This document shows, piece after piece, positions 11,416 through 22,012 of a stretch of 64,000 bases of DNA. The notes beneath the pieces are model-generated. The model saw only the letters and a program-made list of their open reading frames with translations, ran no database searches and was not told the origin of the DNA. Numbering within the stretch: the stretch's first letter is position 1; the number at the start of each line of letters is the position of its first letter. Source of the DNA: Budorcas taxicolor. Lineage: Eukaryota; Chordata; Mammalia; Artiodactyla; Bovidae. The position numbers and the translations under genes were made by a program. The DNA lies in contig NC_068933.1 in assembly GCF_023091745.1 (NCBI RefSeq), forward strand, positions 16,496,001-16,560,000. The letters are read 5' to 3'.

Positions 11416-12613
11416 AAAATACCTCCCCTAAAAGCCAAAGGCAAAATGTTGTTTTGTGATCATAATAATGAAGAACATAGCACAGTTTCCTCAGTACACT
11501 TTCCCTTTTCACTCTGAGACTACTGTTGACAGAGAAATCTTATTGTCTTCTCCTTTGTGTAATTAAAAAAGTAAATTGTGTGGAATGTTCCTTTCTTGTC
11601 TCATTTCCATATAACCTTGCTCCAGTCAACCAAATTATACTCAATTCTAGACCTAGGAACAGATCAAATGTAGAGAGAGAATATGAACAAGAGTGCATCT
11701 GATTCTAGTGGACATTTCTGTCTAGTCCAGCGTTCAAAAAATTAGCTATTTTATGGATATTCAACAATCTCACCAAATGAGAAGATAAAGCTTTAATCTT
11801 CCTGTAAGAGGCATGTTTTATAGAAAGAGCTGTTCTTCAAAACCAGATTCATGTGCAAAGAATCTGTGTGATTTTCTTGTCACACATTCACTTTCTCATC
11901 CACATCTATCACCCTCCTGCCTTTGAACTCACACTTGCGTGTTTCTAACGCAGTGGCAGTTCTTTATTCTCTATTTGAGAGCCACAGAGCATCCCAGGGC
12001 AATGATAATGTCAGCACACATATAAGGTTTCCAACACAGGCATCTGGCACCGTCTATCAAGCCTTATAGTTCCGTGTGGTGGTTACAGTGGAAACGCTGT
12101 GTGGAAATTTAAAACTCCAAGCATTTTGAGTTTAAACTCCAGGCAGTTGTATTTATTTGTGGCATCCTGCCAAACTCAAACACAGCCACTGTTTATGACA
12201 TATTAGCAAGGATATTAGTGGGGAGAATAATCCAAAAACCATGGGTATATTTGCTTATTTGCAAAGCTACTTTTCTGCTAAGCATAAAAGCATTTACTTT
12301 TCATTATAGAGAAGAGATAAGCTCAGACTTCTATTAGGAAAAAGAAAAAAGTTTAAACCCAAGTGAAAGCTGCTTCAAGAATATGTCTCTTTGAGCATGT
12401 ACATTAAGGAAGTAGCATGCTATGATGCAGTCACAAACCAGTGACCTCCAGGGCTAATCCACTCTTTTCTGTCTTTTGGGGAAGCATACTTAATGTTACA
12501 AAATAAATTTTGTTGTACTCTATTATATAGGTAAAATACTGTCAAGATCTACTCTCCTAATTTGAGGATTCTGACCTACCACTGACAGAGTTAACCACCT
12601 TGGGAATATAAAA
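11416..12613. other. Unassigned DNA
   Basis: No exon, RNA gene or clear repeat seen. Base composition is moderately AT-rich without long simple repeats. Confidence 0.5.
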
Positions 12614-13752
12614 ATGCAGACACTAGGAATTAGACACTGGTTGAACATCCGCTGGATCATGGAAAAAGGAAGAGAGTTCCAGAAAAACTTCTATTTCTGT
12701 TTTATTGACTATGCCAAAGCCTTTGACTGTGTGGATCACAATAAACTGTGGAAAATTCTTCGAAAGATGGGAATATCAGACCACCTGACCTGCCTCTTGA
12801 GAAACCTATATGCAGGTCAGGAAGCAACAGTTAGAACTGGACATGGAACAACAGACTGGTTCCAAATAGGAAAAGGAGTACGTCAAGGCTGTATACTGTC
12901 ACCCTGCTTATTTAACTTCTATGCAGAGTACATCATGAGAAACGCTGGACTGGAAGAAACACAAGCTGGAATCAAGATTTCCGGGAGAAATATCAATAAC
13001 CTCAGATATGCAGATGACACCACCCTATGGCAGAAACTGAAGAGGAACTAAAAAGCCTCTTGATGAAAGTGAAAGAGGAGAGTGAAAAAGTTGGCTTAAA
13101 ACTCAACATTCAGAAAACTAAAATCATGGCATCTGGTCCCATCACTTCATGGGAAATAGATGGGGAAACAGTGTCAGACTTTATTTTTGGGGGCTCGAAA
13201 ATCACTGCAGATGGTGACTGCAGCCATGAAATTAAAAGACACTTACTCCTTGGAAGGAAAGTTATGACCAATCTAGATAGCATATTCAAAAGCAGAGACA
13301 TTACTTTGCTGACTAAGGTCCGTCTAGTCAAGGCTATGGTTTTTCCAGTGGTCATGTATGGATGTGAGAGTTGGACTATGAAGAAAGCTGAGCACCAAAG
13401 AATTAATGCTTTTGAACTGTGGTGTTGGAGAAGACTCTTGAGAGTCCCTTGGACTGCAAGGAGATCCAACCAGTCCATTCTGAAGGAGATCAGTCCTGAG
13501 TATTCATTGGAAGGACTGATGCTAAAGCTGAAACTCCAATATTCTGGCCACCTCATGCAAAGAGTTGACTCATTGGAAAAGACTCCGATGCTGGGAAGGA
13601 TTGGAGGCAGGAGAAGGGGACGAGAGAGGATGAGATGGCTGGGTGGCATCACCGACTCAATGGACATGAGTTTGGGTGAACTCCGGGAGATGGTGATGGA
13701 CAGGGAGGTCTGGCGTGCTGTGATTCATGGGGTCGCAAAGAGTCGGACATGA
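12614..13752 (+). pseudogene. BovB ORF2 remnant: reverse transcriptase core and C-terminal domain, one frameshift
   Basis: The protein is the copying enzyme of the LINE: it reverse-transcribes element RNA at a nicked target. In the frame starting at 12614, motif A FIDYAKAFD (residues 30-38, catalytic D32), motif B RQGCILSP (90-97) and motif C YADD (132-135) are present, so the catalytic aspartates survive. At about 13025 the frame shifts: this copy reads ccaccctatgg where the copy at 58.3 kb reads ccacccttatgg, a one-T loss. The downstream frame 13027-13752 then stays open to the natural stop. Lacking its N-terminal half and carrying the shift, it cannot give a working enzyme. The methionine at 12614 lies upstream of clear homology and is not a real start. 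Confidence 0.93.
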
Positions 13753-13775
13753 CTGAACACCTGGACTGACTGACT
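12614..13775 (+). mobile_element. BovB LINE (RTE clade), 5'-truncated, with RT motifs
   Basis: The longest BovB in the window. Recognisable BovB starts near 12640 and runs to the standard 3' end (gggtcgcaaagagtcggaca, tgactgaacacctggactga). It covers the second half of the reverse transcriptase and the C-terminal region of ORF2. The 5' part of the LINE (endonuclease, first RT blocks) is absent. BovB is known for a patchy distribution attributed to transfer between reptiles and ruminants. Confidence 0.96.
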
Positions 13776-14088
13776 ATTTTAAAATTACTAAGTTCAACTG
13801 TCATATGAGAATAATATTGTTCAACTTATGTAGATTTTGAGAAAACTTAATAAAATCACCAATCAGTGAAAAATGTTTGCACTTAGTCGGATCTCAAAAT
13901 GGTTCCTTACTTAGCAAGTATAATTAATAATAAATTCCGTATAGAATCAAAATAATTTAATTATAATCCCTTGATTTCTTCAAATAGTTCACCTCTGATT
14001 TTAATTCTCCATCACAAATTTTCTGCCTTTCTCTTATTTTATTTGTATTCCTTACTTTAAACTTTTAGGAATTTAGGAGTTGTTTTAC
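13776..14088. other. AT-rich unassigned DNA
   Basis: Nothing recognisable between the BovB and the next SINE. Confidence 0.5.
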
Positions 14089-14271
14089 GGCTTCCCCGGT
14101 GGCTCAGACAGTAAAGAAGCTGCCTGCAGTGCGGGAGACCTGGGTTCGATCCCTGGGTCAGGAAGATCCCCTAGAGGAGGAAATGGCAACCCACTCCAGT
14201 ATTCTTGCCTGAAGAATTCTATGAATAGAGGAGCCTGGTAGGGTCGCAAAGAGTTGGACACAACTGAGCAA
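14089..14271 (+). mobile_element. Bov-tA SINE with internal deletion
   Basis: From acggcttccccggtggctcag to gacacaactgagcaact. The segment normally reading ggctacagtccatgg is missing between gagcctggta and gggtcgcaaag. An AC microsatellite grows from its 3' end. Confidence 0.94.
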
Positions 14272-14331
14272 CTCACACACACACACGTACGCACACACGT
14301 ACGCACACACACACACACACACACGCACACG
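14272..14331 (+). repeat. Compound (AC)n / ACGTACGC microsatellite
   Basis: About 60 bases of AC repeats interrupted twice by acgtacgc and once by acgc. It forms the tail of the preceding SINE. Alternating purine-pyrimidine throughout, so Z-DNA-prone in principle. Confidence 0.95.
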
Positions 14332-14387
14332 AGTTTGAAAGTGTGGAAAGTCATCCTGGAGGTGAATCACCTTTTGTGAGTTCTCCT

Positions 14388-14702
14388 ATGCTAAGGTCTG
14401 AGTGTTTCTGTCCCCATCCCCCAAATCCCTGTGTTGAAAACCTAGTGCCCAAGGTTGACGGCATTAGGAGGTGGGATATTTGGGAGGTGATTGGAGCCCT
14501 TATTAAAGAGACCTGTCAGCACTAGCTCTTCCCTCCATCAGAGGATACAGGAGAAAGAAGTCTGCAGTCTGGAGGAGGGCTCGCCCTCAGCCCCATGGAC
14601 ACCCTGATCGCAGAGGTCCAGCCTTCAGGATGGTGAGAAACAAGTTCCTGTTGTTGATAAGCTCCCCGGTCTGTGGTATGCTGTTACAGCAGCCCCAACA
14701 CA
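14388..14702 (+). mobile_element. MaLR-class (MLT1/MST-like) solo LTR
   Basis: Ordered matches to a mammalian MaLR LTR: gtgttgaaaacctagtgccc, cattaggaggtgggatattt, gggaggtgattggagccctt, cagtctggaggagggctc, ctgtggtatgctgttacagc. No internal retroviral sequence lies on either side, so it is a solo LTR. Exact subfamily not resolved. Confidence 0.75.
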
Positions 14703-15475
14703 TTTACACCCTTCTATGTCCCCTGCTTGTAGTGGGACTATCTCCAAGTTCTATAAGCAAACATTCCAACAACACAGTGAGATGCTGCAAATGGGACTTC
14801 ATGAGGTAATATAATCTCTCAGTTTCTCAAAGCACAATGAAGAAAATACAATAAAGCCAGCAAGTGGTACACATTACCAAGACAAACTAATTTTCAAATG
14901 AGAAAATCTGTACTGAGAAACTATTAGAAAGGAGCAATCGCAAGGACAGATTGGCAAACCGAAGGTCATTTTCTGTGTATGTTGAGGAGTACTACAAACT
15001 AGGAAATAGTCTTCTCTCTTACTCACAAGTGGAAACTTCCTACTGTTCCCTCTGTTTCCAACTTCTTTTTTCCTCAAATCAGTTCATTCTGCACTCTTTT
15101 CCCCTGGGGGTATATATGACTTTCCAAGCTTAGTTCTCTCACTTTTCCCCTTGGGTTATTTTCTTGTCCTGTCTTATTTCTCCTCCTGCCTCAGGGAATC
15201 CTTTCAAAACAACTCACAAGGATCATTTAGCCCAAAACAATATTCACCTTTGTTTTCCATAAACTCCAGCCTCCATGCAAACAGCTATGAACTCTGCTGG
15301 AGGGGGTGGGAGAGGGAAGATGGGCCAGGGAGATTTCAGAAGCACACAGAGCCTGCGGTCAGGGAGAGGGTTATTATGCCATGGGCTCCTGGTTCCTCAG
15401 GTCTGCCTGGAAGATCTTCTGGGCTTGAGTCAACACTCTTACACCCTCCCAGAGCTTTCCTTTGCTTGTCACCAC
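14703..15475. other. Unassigned DNA
   Basis: No repeat recognised. Overlapping plus-strand frames near 15151-15585 run partly into the BovB tail and have no family resemblance. 15290-15480 is somewhat GC-richer than its surroundings. Confidence 0.45.
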
Positions 15476-15484
15476 TGTTAACAT

Positions 15485-15636
15485 TGATGCCACTGACTCA
15501 ATGGTTTTTTTTTTTTTTTTCACTCAAACATGAGTCTGAGCAAGCTCTGGGAGATGGTGAAGGACAGGGAAGCCAGGCGTGCTGAACCCCATGGGGTCGC
15601 AAAGAGTCGGACATGACTGAACAACTGAACAACATG
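15485..15636 (+). mobile_element. Short BovB 3' tail with internal T-run and target-site duplication
   Basis: BovB terminus (ccactgactcaatgg ... atgagtctgagcaagctctg ... gtcgcaaagagtcggacatg). It is flanked by a 9-base direct repeat tgttaacat at 15476-15484 and 15637-15645. About 23 extra bases (16 T plus cactcaa) interrupt the BovB sequence after atgg. Confidence 0.88.
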
Positions 15637-15984
15637 TGTTAACATGGTCTTTGGGTGGAGCAGGCTTTTCCGCTCAAAGCTGACTTACACCAGAAACAGG
15701 TACGCCAAAAAAAAGACTTCTGTTTCTTGTAAGCAATGTTGTGGAAGCAAAGAAAAATCTGTTTTGCGACTCTGTACTATTTTCCCTTTCATACTTCTCT
15801 CTCTGAGTCATCCTGTGTCTATCAGGTTCCTTTGCAGCTGGCCCATCTCATTGGGAAATGATTTTTCCCTTTCTCCCAGCCCTACAACATTTCATGTTCT
15901 TCTAACAATATATGTACAGAACAAGATACAGTACTTCTGCATCAGATTGTCAAGATTGGTTGAATTTAATCATATTTTCTTTTT

Positions 15985-16110
15985 TCATGCTGAATATAAA
16001 TTATTTGAGGACAGGGCCTGAATCTTCTCATGCGTCTGTAGCTTTCAGTACTGAGTGCACTGCTCTGGGTATGATATTCCCTATAAATTTTTAATTGAAT
16101 TGAATTGAAC
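15985..16110 (+). mobile_element. L2 LINE 3' end
   Basis: Ordered matches to the L2 terminus (tttgaggacagggcctgaatc ... ctctgggtatgatattccc), ending in ttgaattgaattgaac, typical of the L2 tail repeat. Confidence 0.72.
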
Positions 16111-16214
16111 TATAGTTTTAGATTTTATGGGAGATGAAGAAAATAAAAATTCCAAATCCATCACGTCAACCTCTCTATTAACATTCCCATTTTCTAATGA
16201 TTCCCTTTGAAACA

Positions 16215-16385
16215 CTAAGGCAAGTTTAGCGGTAAAAATTCAGTTTGGGGAGTCAGATAATAGAATTTAAATCTCAACACTCGATTGTGCTTTGGGTTCT
16301 TCTCTTTGAAACTGTGAAATGAAGTAAGGTCTTCTTCATAGAGATGCTGTGAAGAATGAAAGGTGCTAACATATATCCCAATCCA
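16215..16385 (+). mobile_element. MIR SINE
   Basis: The pattern ggggagtcagataatagaatttaaatctc ... gaaactgtgaaatgaagtaag ... gagatgctgtgaagaatgaaaggtg follows MIR from its tRNA-like part into the core and tail. Strongly diverged. Confidence 0.65.
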
Positions 16386-16739
16386 GAAGGATCTGTATTT
16401 TAAAAAAGGGAACCTGGGACTGGCCAGAGCACTCAGTAGATGAATAAGTCAAAAGATAAGGCTTTGTTCCAGACACCAAGATGGGTCCCTCTCTTCCTCC
16501 ACATTTAAGCATTTGATTTCATTCTAGATTGTTTTTTATTATGTACATAATAACTGTACAAATAAAAAAGCATACAGTACATGATTTGTTAAAATATTTT
16601 CTACTCAGTGGGTCTAAAAACCTGCCTTAGTTGGAAAGGATCCAAGACATACTCTCCATGAAATTTTCCTGAGAGAAGGAAAAGGAGCCAAGCAAGAAAG
16701 ATTAAATCAGAGAAAATTAGGCAAATCTCCATATTGATG
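16386..16739. other. Unassigned DNA
   Basis: No recognised repeat or exon. Confidence 0.45.
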
Positions 16740-16862
16740 CCTGGAAAAGGGCATGACAACCCACTCCGGTATTCTTGCCTGGAGAATTTCATGGTCAGAG
16801 GAGCCTGACGGGCAATAGTCCATGGGGTTGTAAAGAGTCAGACACGACTCAACGAATGAATA
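16740..16862 (+). mobile_element. Bov-tA SINE, 5'-truncated
   Basis: It starts in the A-unit (gcatgacaacccactccggt) and ends gacacgactcaacgaatga. The tRNA-like head is absent. Confidence 0.9.
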
Positions 16863-17072
16863 CCATACTGTCGCCTGCCCTTCTTGATTTTTACATAACT
16901 CCCAGAGATTACTGGCGCTACTGTGCCACAGAAGAGTGGTTCTTATTACTGCTCAGTAAGGTCATGATGTTCCAAACACGAACCTGCAAGCAAGGGTGAG
17001 TTTTGCCCACAAAGAAGCTACTGCCAGGAGTGAGTCTTGACAGGACTCATTTACCAAATTTACAGGAATGCT

Positions 17073-17197
17073 ACGTGACCATTTTTATTATCACAACTTT
17101 ATGTGGATATTCATGCCAGTTATCACATGTTTTGATTGCCTGAAAACAAAAACTTCAATCTCTTAAAAATTTGAAGGAAACATTAAAGATATGTTTA
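17073..17197. repeat. Left copy of a ~120-base direct repeat
   Basis: It starts acgtgaccatttttattatc and ends ttgaaggaaacattaaagat plus atgttta. The same unit reappears, with scattered substitutions and small gaps, at 17505-17623 on the other side of a SINE dimer. It is not a repeat family I recognise. Confidence 0.9.
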
Positions 17198-17504
17198 GGG
17201 GATTCCCTGGGAGTTCAGCTGGTAAAGAATCTGCCTGCAATGCAGGAAATCCCAGGTTGATTCCTGGGTCAGGAAGATCTTCGGGAGAAGGGACAGGCTA
17301 CTCACTCCAGTATTCTTGGGCTTCCCTGGTGGCTCAGATGGTAGAGAATCCACCTGCAATGTGGGAGACCTGGGTTTGATCCTGGGTTGGGAAGATCCCC
17401 TGGAGAAGGGAATGGATACCTACTCCAGGATTCTAACCTGGACAATTCCATGCACTGTATAGTCCATGGGGTCACAAAGAGTCGGACACGACTGAGCAAT
17501 TTTC
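17198..17504 (+). mobile_element. Bov-tA dimer
   Basis: Two units head to tail: a first one lacking its 3' half (ggggattccctgggagttca ... tccagtattcttgg, to about 17319) and a complete second one (gcttccctggtggctcag ... gactgagcaattttc). The same half-plus-full arrangement occurs in opposite orientation at 20.8 and 55.7 kb, so the dimer probably amplified as a unit. Confidence 0.93.
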
Positions 17505-17623
17505 ACGTGATCATTTTTATTATCACAATTTTATGTGGACATTCATGCTAGTTACCATGTACTTAGATTGCCTGAAGACAACAATTTAAATCTCTTAAAA
17601 ATTTGAAGGAAACATTATGTTTA
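17505..17623. repeat. Right copy of the ~120-base direct repeat
   Basis: acgtgatcatttttattatc ... ttaaaaatttgaaggaaaca tracks the left copy almost base for base at both ends. Most differences are transitions plus a few small gaps. Far longer than a retroposition target-site duplication. Confidence 0.9.
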
Positions 17624-17982
17624 AATGTTAAGCATGGAGTATATGCCTACCCCAAATTATCCATCTTCAATTTTCCAGTGTTTTATTGCTCTCTTGATAT
17701 TCTGGTACCTATGGTGAGCACTAAGAGCAGGTAAATACATTGGTTGTTTGCTTTCATAAATAACTCATTAAAAATCATTTGAGAAAATTAAAAGAGATGT
17801 GCACATTCAAAGAATCCTTAATGAGACTGGGACTTTAAAGTAAACTGACCCTAAGAGTTCCTTATATGGAGACAGTTGGGAATCTAATGAGAACACTGAA
17901 AAGACTTTAGCTAAGCTGTAATCATATTCTCTATTTTGGATGCTGGCCATTTATGTTGAAGTAAAGTCCTGAACTTTTGTTT

Positions 17983-18000
17983 GGGGGGGGGGGGGAGGGG
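17983..18000 (+). repeat. Poly-G run
   Basis: Thirteen consecutive G, then A, then four G. Unusual in this AT-rich context. It lies next to a minus-strand L1 fragment. Assembly slippage is possible in such a homopolymer. Confidence 0.9.
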
Positions 18001-18624
18001 TTGATTACTGATTCAACCTCCTTACTAGCAATTACTTGATTCATATTTTCTATTTATTTCTGATTCAGTCTTAGCAGATGGTATGTTTCTAACAGCTTAC
18101 TTATTTCTTCTAGGTTGCCCAATGTACAGGTGTATAATGGTTTACCGTGGTCTCTCTTATGGGACTTTCCAGGTGGCTCAGACGGTAAAGCATCTGCTTA
18201 CATGTTGGAGACCCTGGTTCGATCCTTGGGTCGGGAAGATCTCCTGGAGAAGGAAATGGCAACCCACTCCAGTACTCTTGCCTGGAAAATTCCATGGACG
18301 GAGGAGCCTCGTAGGCTACAGTCCATGGGGTCGCAAAGAGTCGGACATGACTGAGAGACTTCAATATCAGGGTCAATGTGGTCCCTTATGGTCCTTTGTA
18401 TTTCTTTGATATAGTTGTAATTCTCTTTCTTTTCTGGTTTTATTTGAGTACTCTCTCTTTCTTCTTTTTAACAACTTTAGCTAAGGTTTTATCAATTTTG
18501 CTTTTTCAAAGAACCAGCTCTCAGTTTCATTCATCTTTTCTATTGTCCTTTTAGTTTCATTTATTTCTGCTCTGATTTTTACTATCTCCTTCTTTCTGCT
18601 AACTCTGGGCTTCACTCGTTCTTC
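18001..18624 (-). mobile_element. L1 LINE ORF2 fragment
   Basis: Plus-strand words ttgattactgattcaacctc, cttatttcttctaggttgcc, ttttgctttttcaaagaacc and tctgctctgatttttact are the reverse complement of internal L1 ORF2. No frame is open. Interrupted by a Bov-tA at 18163-18377. Confidence 0.85.
18163..18377 (+). mobile_element. Bov-tA SINE inserted in L1
   Basis: Full-length copy. L1 sequence resumes after it, and the flanks gtggtctctcttatgg (18147-18162) and gtggtcccttatgg (18378-18391) are the target-site duplication. The SINE is therefore younger than the L1. Confidence 0.95.
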
Positions 18625-20429
18625 ATATAAATAGTCCCTTTTTTTTTTCACTCACAGTGTAATTTCTGTGGAAAGCACATTCACTATTTCAGATCATTAA
18701 GTAAATTTCTGCTGCAGTGCTTCTGAACTTTTGTCTTTTAATAATATCTCTACATACAGTCTAAAATTTTAGTGTATCTATATGTATTTTTAGAATAAAT
18801 GAAGTATTGCTTTGAAACCATATCACTCAAATAAGCTCTTGAAATTGCACCTGGTCACAAAGTCTTCCCCAGATAACTGTAAGTGAGGAGTATTTGTTTC
18901 CTCTTATACTATTTGTACCTGAATTATTCATGAGTCTTCATTTTTACCTTCGAAAAACTTATTAGACTGTTTGCCTGTTTCTTGGCTAACTGGTTTGAAG
19001 TTCCTTTGTCTAAGGACATAAATATTTCTTTTATGTTTGAGACAATGCTTCCTTAAGTTATACATCTTTACAAAACAAACCTTTTTCTGACACATTTAAC
19101 TTGATCCCTTACGAATGTCCTGGTGAGAATTTATAGAGATGAGCATTAAATGCAAGTTTGAGGTCAGTCACTTTTTCTGAAAGGCAGGCAGTTTGGTATT
19201 GAGTTCCCAGCCTTTTCAATATTTCTTTTAATTACCTTGAAAGTAAACACACTTCCCTTTTGAGTTGTGTTTCTTCAATTAATAAGATAACAGAGTAGTG
19301 TTTACAGGACATTAGCTGTTCCTCAGTGATAGCAAGCCAAGTGCAGAAGCTACATCTGTAATTGGTTTTCTGATACAGCCTTCGCAAACACACATAAGAG
19401 TGGAAGTTCATGGAAGGGATAAATGGATTTAGTTACCTTCACACACTGCCTTCAAAGAGTGGTTTAATTATGTTTCCTCACAGCAGCTTCCCTTCTGCCA
19501 ACCCATTAGAGCTTTCTGATTTATGACACAGCAGTTGTAGCATTCCCAGTAAAAACAGGAGTTTCTCTTGTCTGAAAGTATAGCTCCATGGTGACACTGC
19601 TCTGAGAAAATAAATGAGGTTCTAATAGTCCCAGATTATTATCAAAGGGATGGTCAAGGAAATAACTTTTACTTTTTTTATTAGCCACACATACCAAAAA
19701 AATTCTAAATTACTAATTTGTATGATTTATGCTTATATATATATATGTATGTATATTTATAAATGAATCAAAGAGACATCTAAAGAATGCTTCCTATAGC
19801 ATCTAAACCACTTGAAAACTCTACAATTTGAGGCATATATGTTACTTATGTAGGTCAAAATAATACCTGCAGGGCCCAAGGGACATTTGTTTTTACTAAC
19901 ACTGCACACTTTTCTCTTAGTCAGTGTCAAGATGTTTCTTCCTTGTTCTTACAAAGGAAAATAAATTTTCAATGCAATCTGTTAATATTTTCTGACTAGA
20001 CTGTGTACTGGAACCTTCTCATAAGTGGATTGCTACCAATAAATAATTAAATAATCACATGCTACAGGCCCTTTTACTTTACCGATTTCAATTGTTTTGA
20101 AATGTGTCTCACATTTTGTATCTTATAGGTATTACTACAACTTGAGGTAAATAGAAATAACAGTGCATGTGAGAGACCTTGCTGAATAAACAAAGCCTGT
20201 TTCCAACGAGCTCATGGTCCAGAAAGTGAAACCAACAAAAGAGCAGGTCATAGCGTCACCATATAATCACATAGGCACAGTTCTCATAATACATCCAAAG
20301 CAAGTATGAGTGTTTCTATGAATAACGTTTAAATCAATGCTTTCATGTACCTCTCACCTTACTGTGAACTCCCTAAGCTTAGTCACTGGTCACAGATAAT
20401 AGTGGTAAAAGAATTTTAAATCTCCAAAA
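18625..20429. other. Unassigned DNA, 1.8 kb
   Basis: No exon or repeat family recognised, no open frame worth noting. A TA/TATG-rich run lies at about 19733-19755. One of the longer repeat-poor stretches in the window. Confidence 0.5.
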
Positions 20430-21284
20430 ATCCGTTATGAATGGATAAAGAATATGTGGCATCTATATTCAATGGGATATTACTCAGCCATTGAAAAGGG
20501 TGAAATAATGCCATCGCAGCAACATGTATGGACTGACACATTGTCATACTGAGTGAAGTAAGTCAGAGAAGGAGAAAGATTGTATGACATCCCTTATATG
20601 TAGAATCTAAGAAGAAATGATGCAAATGAACTTACTTACAAAACAGAAAGAGACACAGACTCAAAGAATGAACTTGTGATTGCCAGTGGGGAAGGGATAG
20701 TTAGGGAGTTTGGGATGGACATGTACACAAACATCCATTATTTAAAATGGATAACCAACAAGGACCTACTGTCTAGCACAGGGAACTCAGCTCAGTGTTA
20801 GGTGGCAGCTGATGGATGGGAGGGGAGTTTGGAGTGGAATGCTGTGCTGTGCTTAGTCATGTCTGACTCTTTGTGATCCCATGGACTGTAGCCTGCCAGG
20901 CTCCTCTGTCCATGGGGATTCTCCAGAAAAGAATACTGGAGTGGGTAGCCTTTTCCTCTTCCAAAGGACCTTCTCAAACCAGGGACCGAACCCAGATCTC
21001 CCGCATTACAGGAAGATTCTTTACCTTCTGAGCCACCAGAGAAGCCCAGTAACACTGGAGTAGGTAGCCTACCTGTTCTCCAGGGGAACTTCCCAACCCA
21101 GGAATCGAACTGGGGTCTCCTGCATTGCAGGCAGATTCTTTACCAGCTGAGCTACCAGGGAAGCCACTGGGGTAGAATGGATACATATATATGCATGGCT
21201 GAGTCCCTTTGCTGTTCACCAGAAACCATCACAACACTGTTAATCAGCTATATTCCAATACAAAATAAAACATTAAAAAAAAAA
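20430..21284 (+). mobile_element. L1 LINE 3' end (artiodactyl type), split by a SINE dimer
   Basis: ORF2 end region (atgaatggataaagaatatg, gatattactcagccattgaa) passes into the 3' UTR (gacctactgtctagcacagg), then resumes after the dimer at about 21175 (gggtagaatggatacatata ... tgttaatcagctatattcca). It ends in a poly-A tail near 21284. No coding capacity is left. Confidence 0.92.
20838..21174 (-). mobile_element. Bov-tA dimer inserted in L1
   Basis: On the minus strand: a half unit (21174-21052) followed by a full unit (21048-20838), the same organisation as at 17.2 kb. L1 3' UTR flanks it on both sides. Confidence 0.92.
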
Positions 21285-21580
21285 GTCTTTAGGATGATTC
21301 AGGAGCCACAACAAAGAACCAGGCTCCTAAAATGATTCTTGGTACTTCTGTATTCAGAAAAGCACCCGTGAGTGCATGATCAAGTAACAGTCACTCTCAG
21401 GAAGCTACAAAGAATGACCAGATGTCTCCTTTCAGTGGGGACACTATAAAGAGTGAAGATCAGATTTTGGCCTCTGTGGGGGAAGAGGGCAGCCTGAGAA
21501 CCCTTCAAATGTGCATCCCTCATTCACATTTCCCTTTTAAGTTTAAGAATGGCTTTGAGTCATGTAGGTAAGACCTAAGT

Positions 21581-21790
21581 AAAAGTGAAAGAAAGTGAAG
21601 TCGCTCAGTCGTGTCCGACTCTTTGCGACCCCATGGACTGTAGCCTACCAGGCTCCTCTGTCCATGGGATTTTCCAGGCAAGAGTACTGGAGTGGATTGC
21701 CATTTCCTTCTCCAGGGGATCTTCCTGACCCAAGGATCAAACCCAGGTCTCCCGCATTGTAGACAGATGCTTTACCGTCTAAGCTACTAA
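21581..21790 (-). mobile_element. Bov-tA SINE
   Basis: Minus-strand copy with an intact tail (gaaagtgaagtcgctcagtc) and A-unit. The tRNA-like head is degraded at its end (taccgtctaagctacta), so the usual gggaagcc terminus is missing. Confidence 0.94.
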
Positions 21791-22012
21791 AAGACAGGCT
21801 TAATTAAAGTTTTTTAATCTAATTACCTCTGTTACTCATCATTGCAAGTTGTAGGGCAAAGTATTTAATCTGAAATATTTCTTTAGTGTTCATTGCAGAA
21901 GCTGAGAAAATACTCCCATACTTAATTCCGATAACTCAACATGTTGAAGTGCTTATCATATATAGTTCTGTCCTTTGCAACAGACAGTCAATCTGTATGA
22001 ATCCAGGTTCCT

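Noticed and set aside
13110..13667. 185-codon minus-strand open frame
   Set aside because: It is the antisense of BovB. The same antisense frame recurs at 42.7-43.4, 58.4-59.0 and 59.9-60.6 kb, an effect of BovB codon use.
12614..13752. Reverse-transcriptase open frame as a host gene or retron-like system
   Set aside because: Motifs, 3' tail and the other BovB copies in the window show it is an ordinary BovB LINE fragment.
18001..18624. Pyrimidine-rich stretch as an intron branch/acceptor region
   Set aside because: It is reverse-complement L1 ORF2, whose A-rich sense strand gives T-rich antisense.
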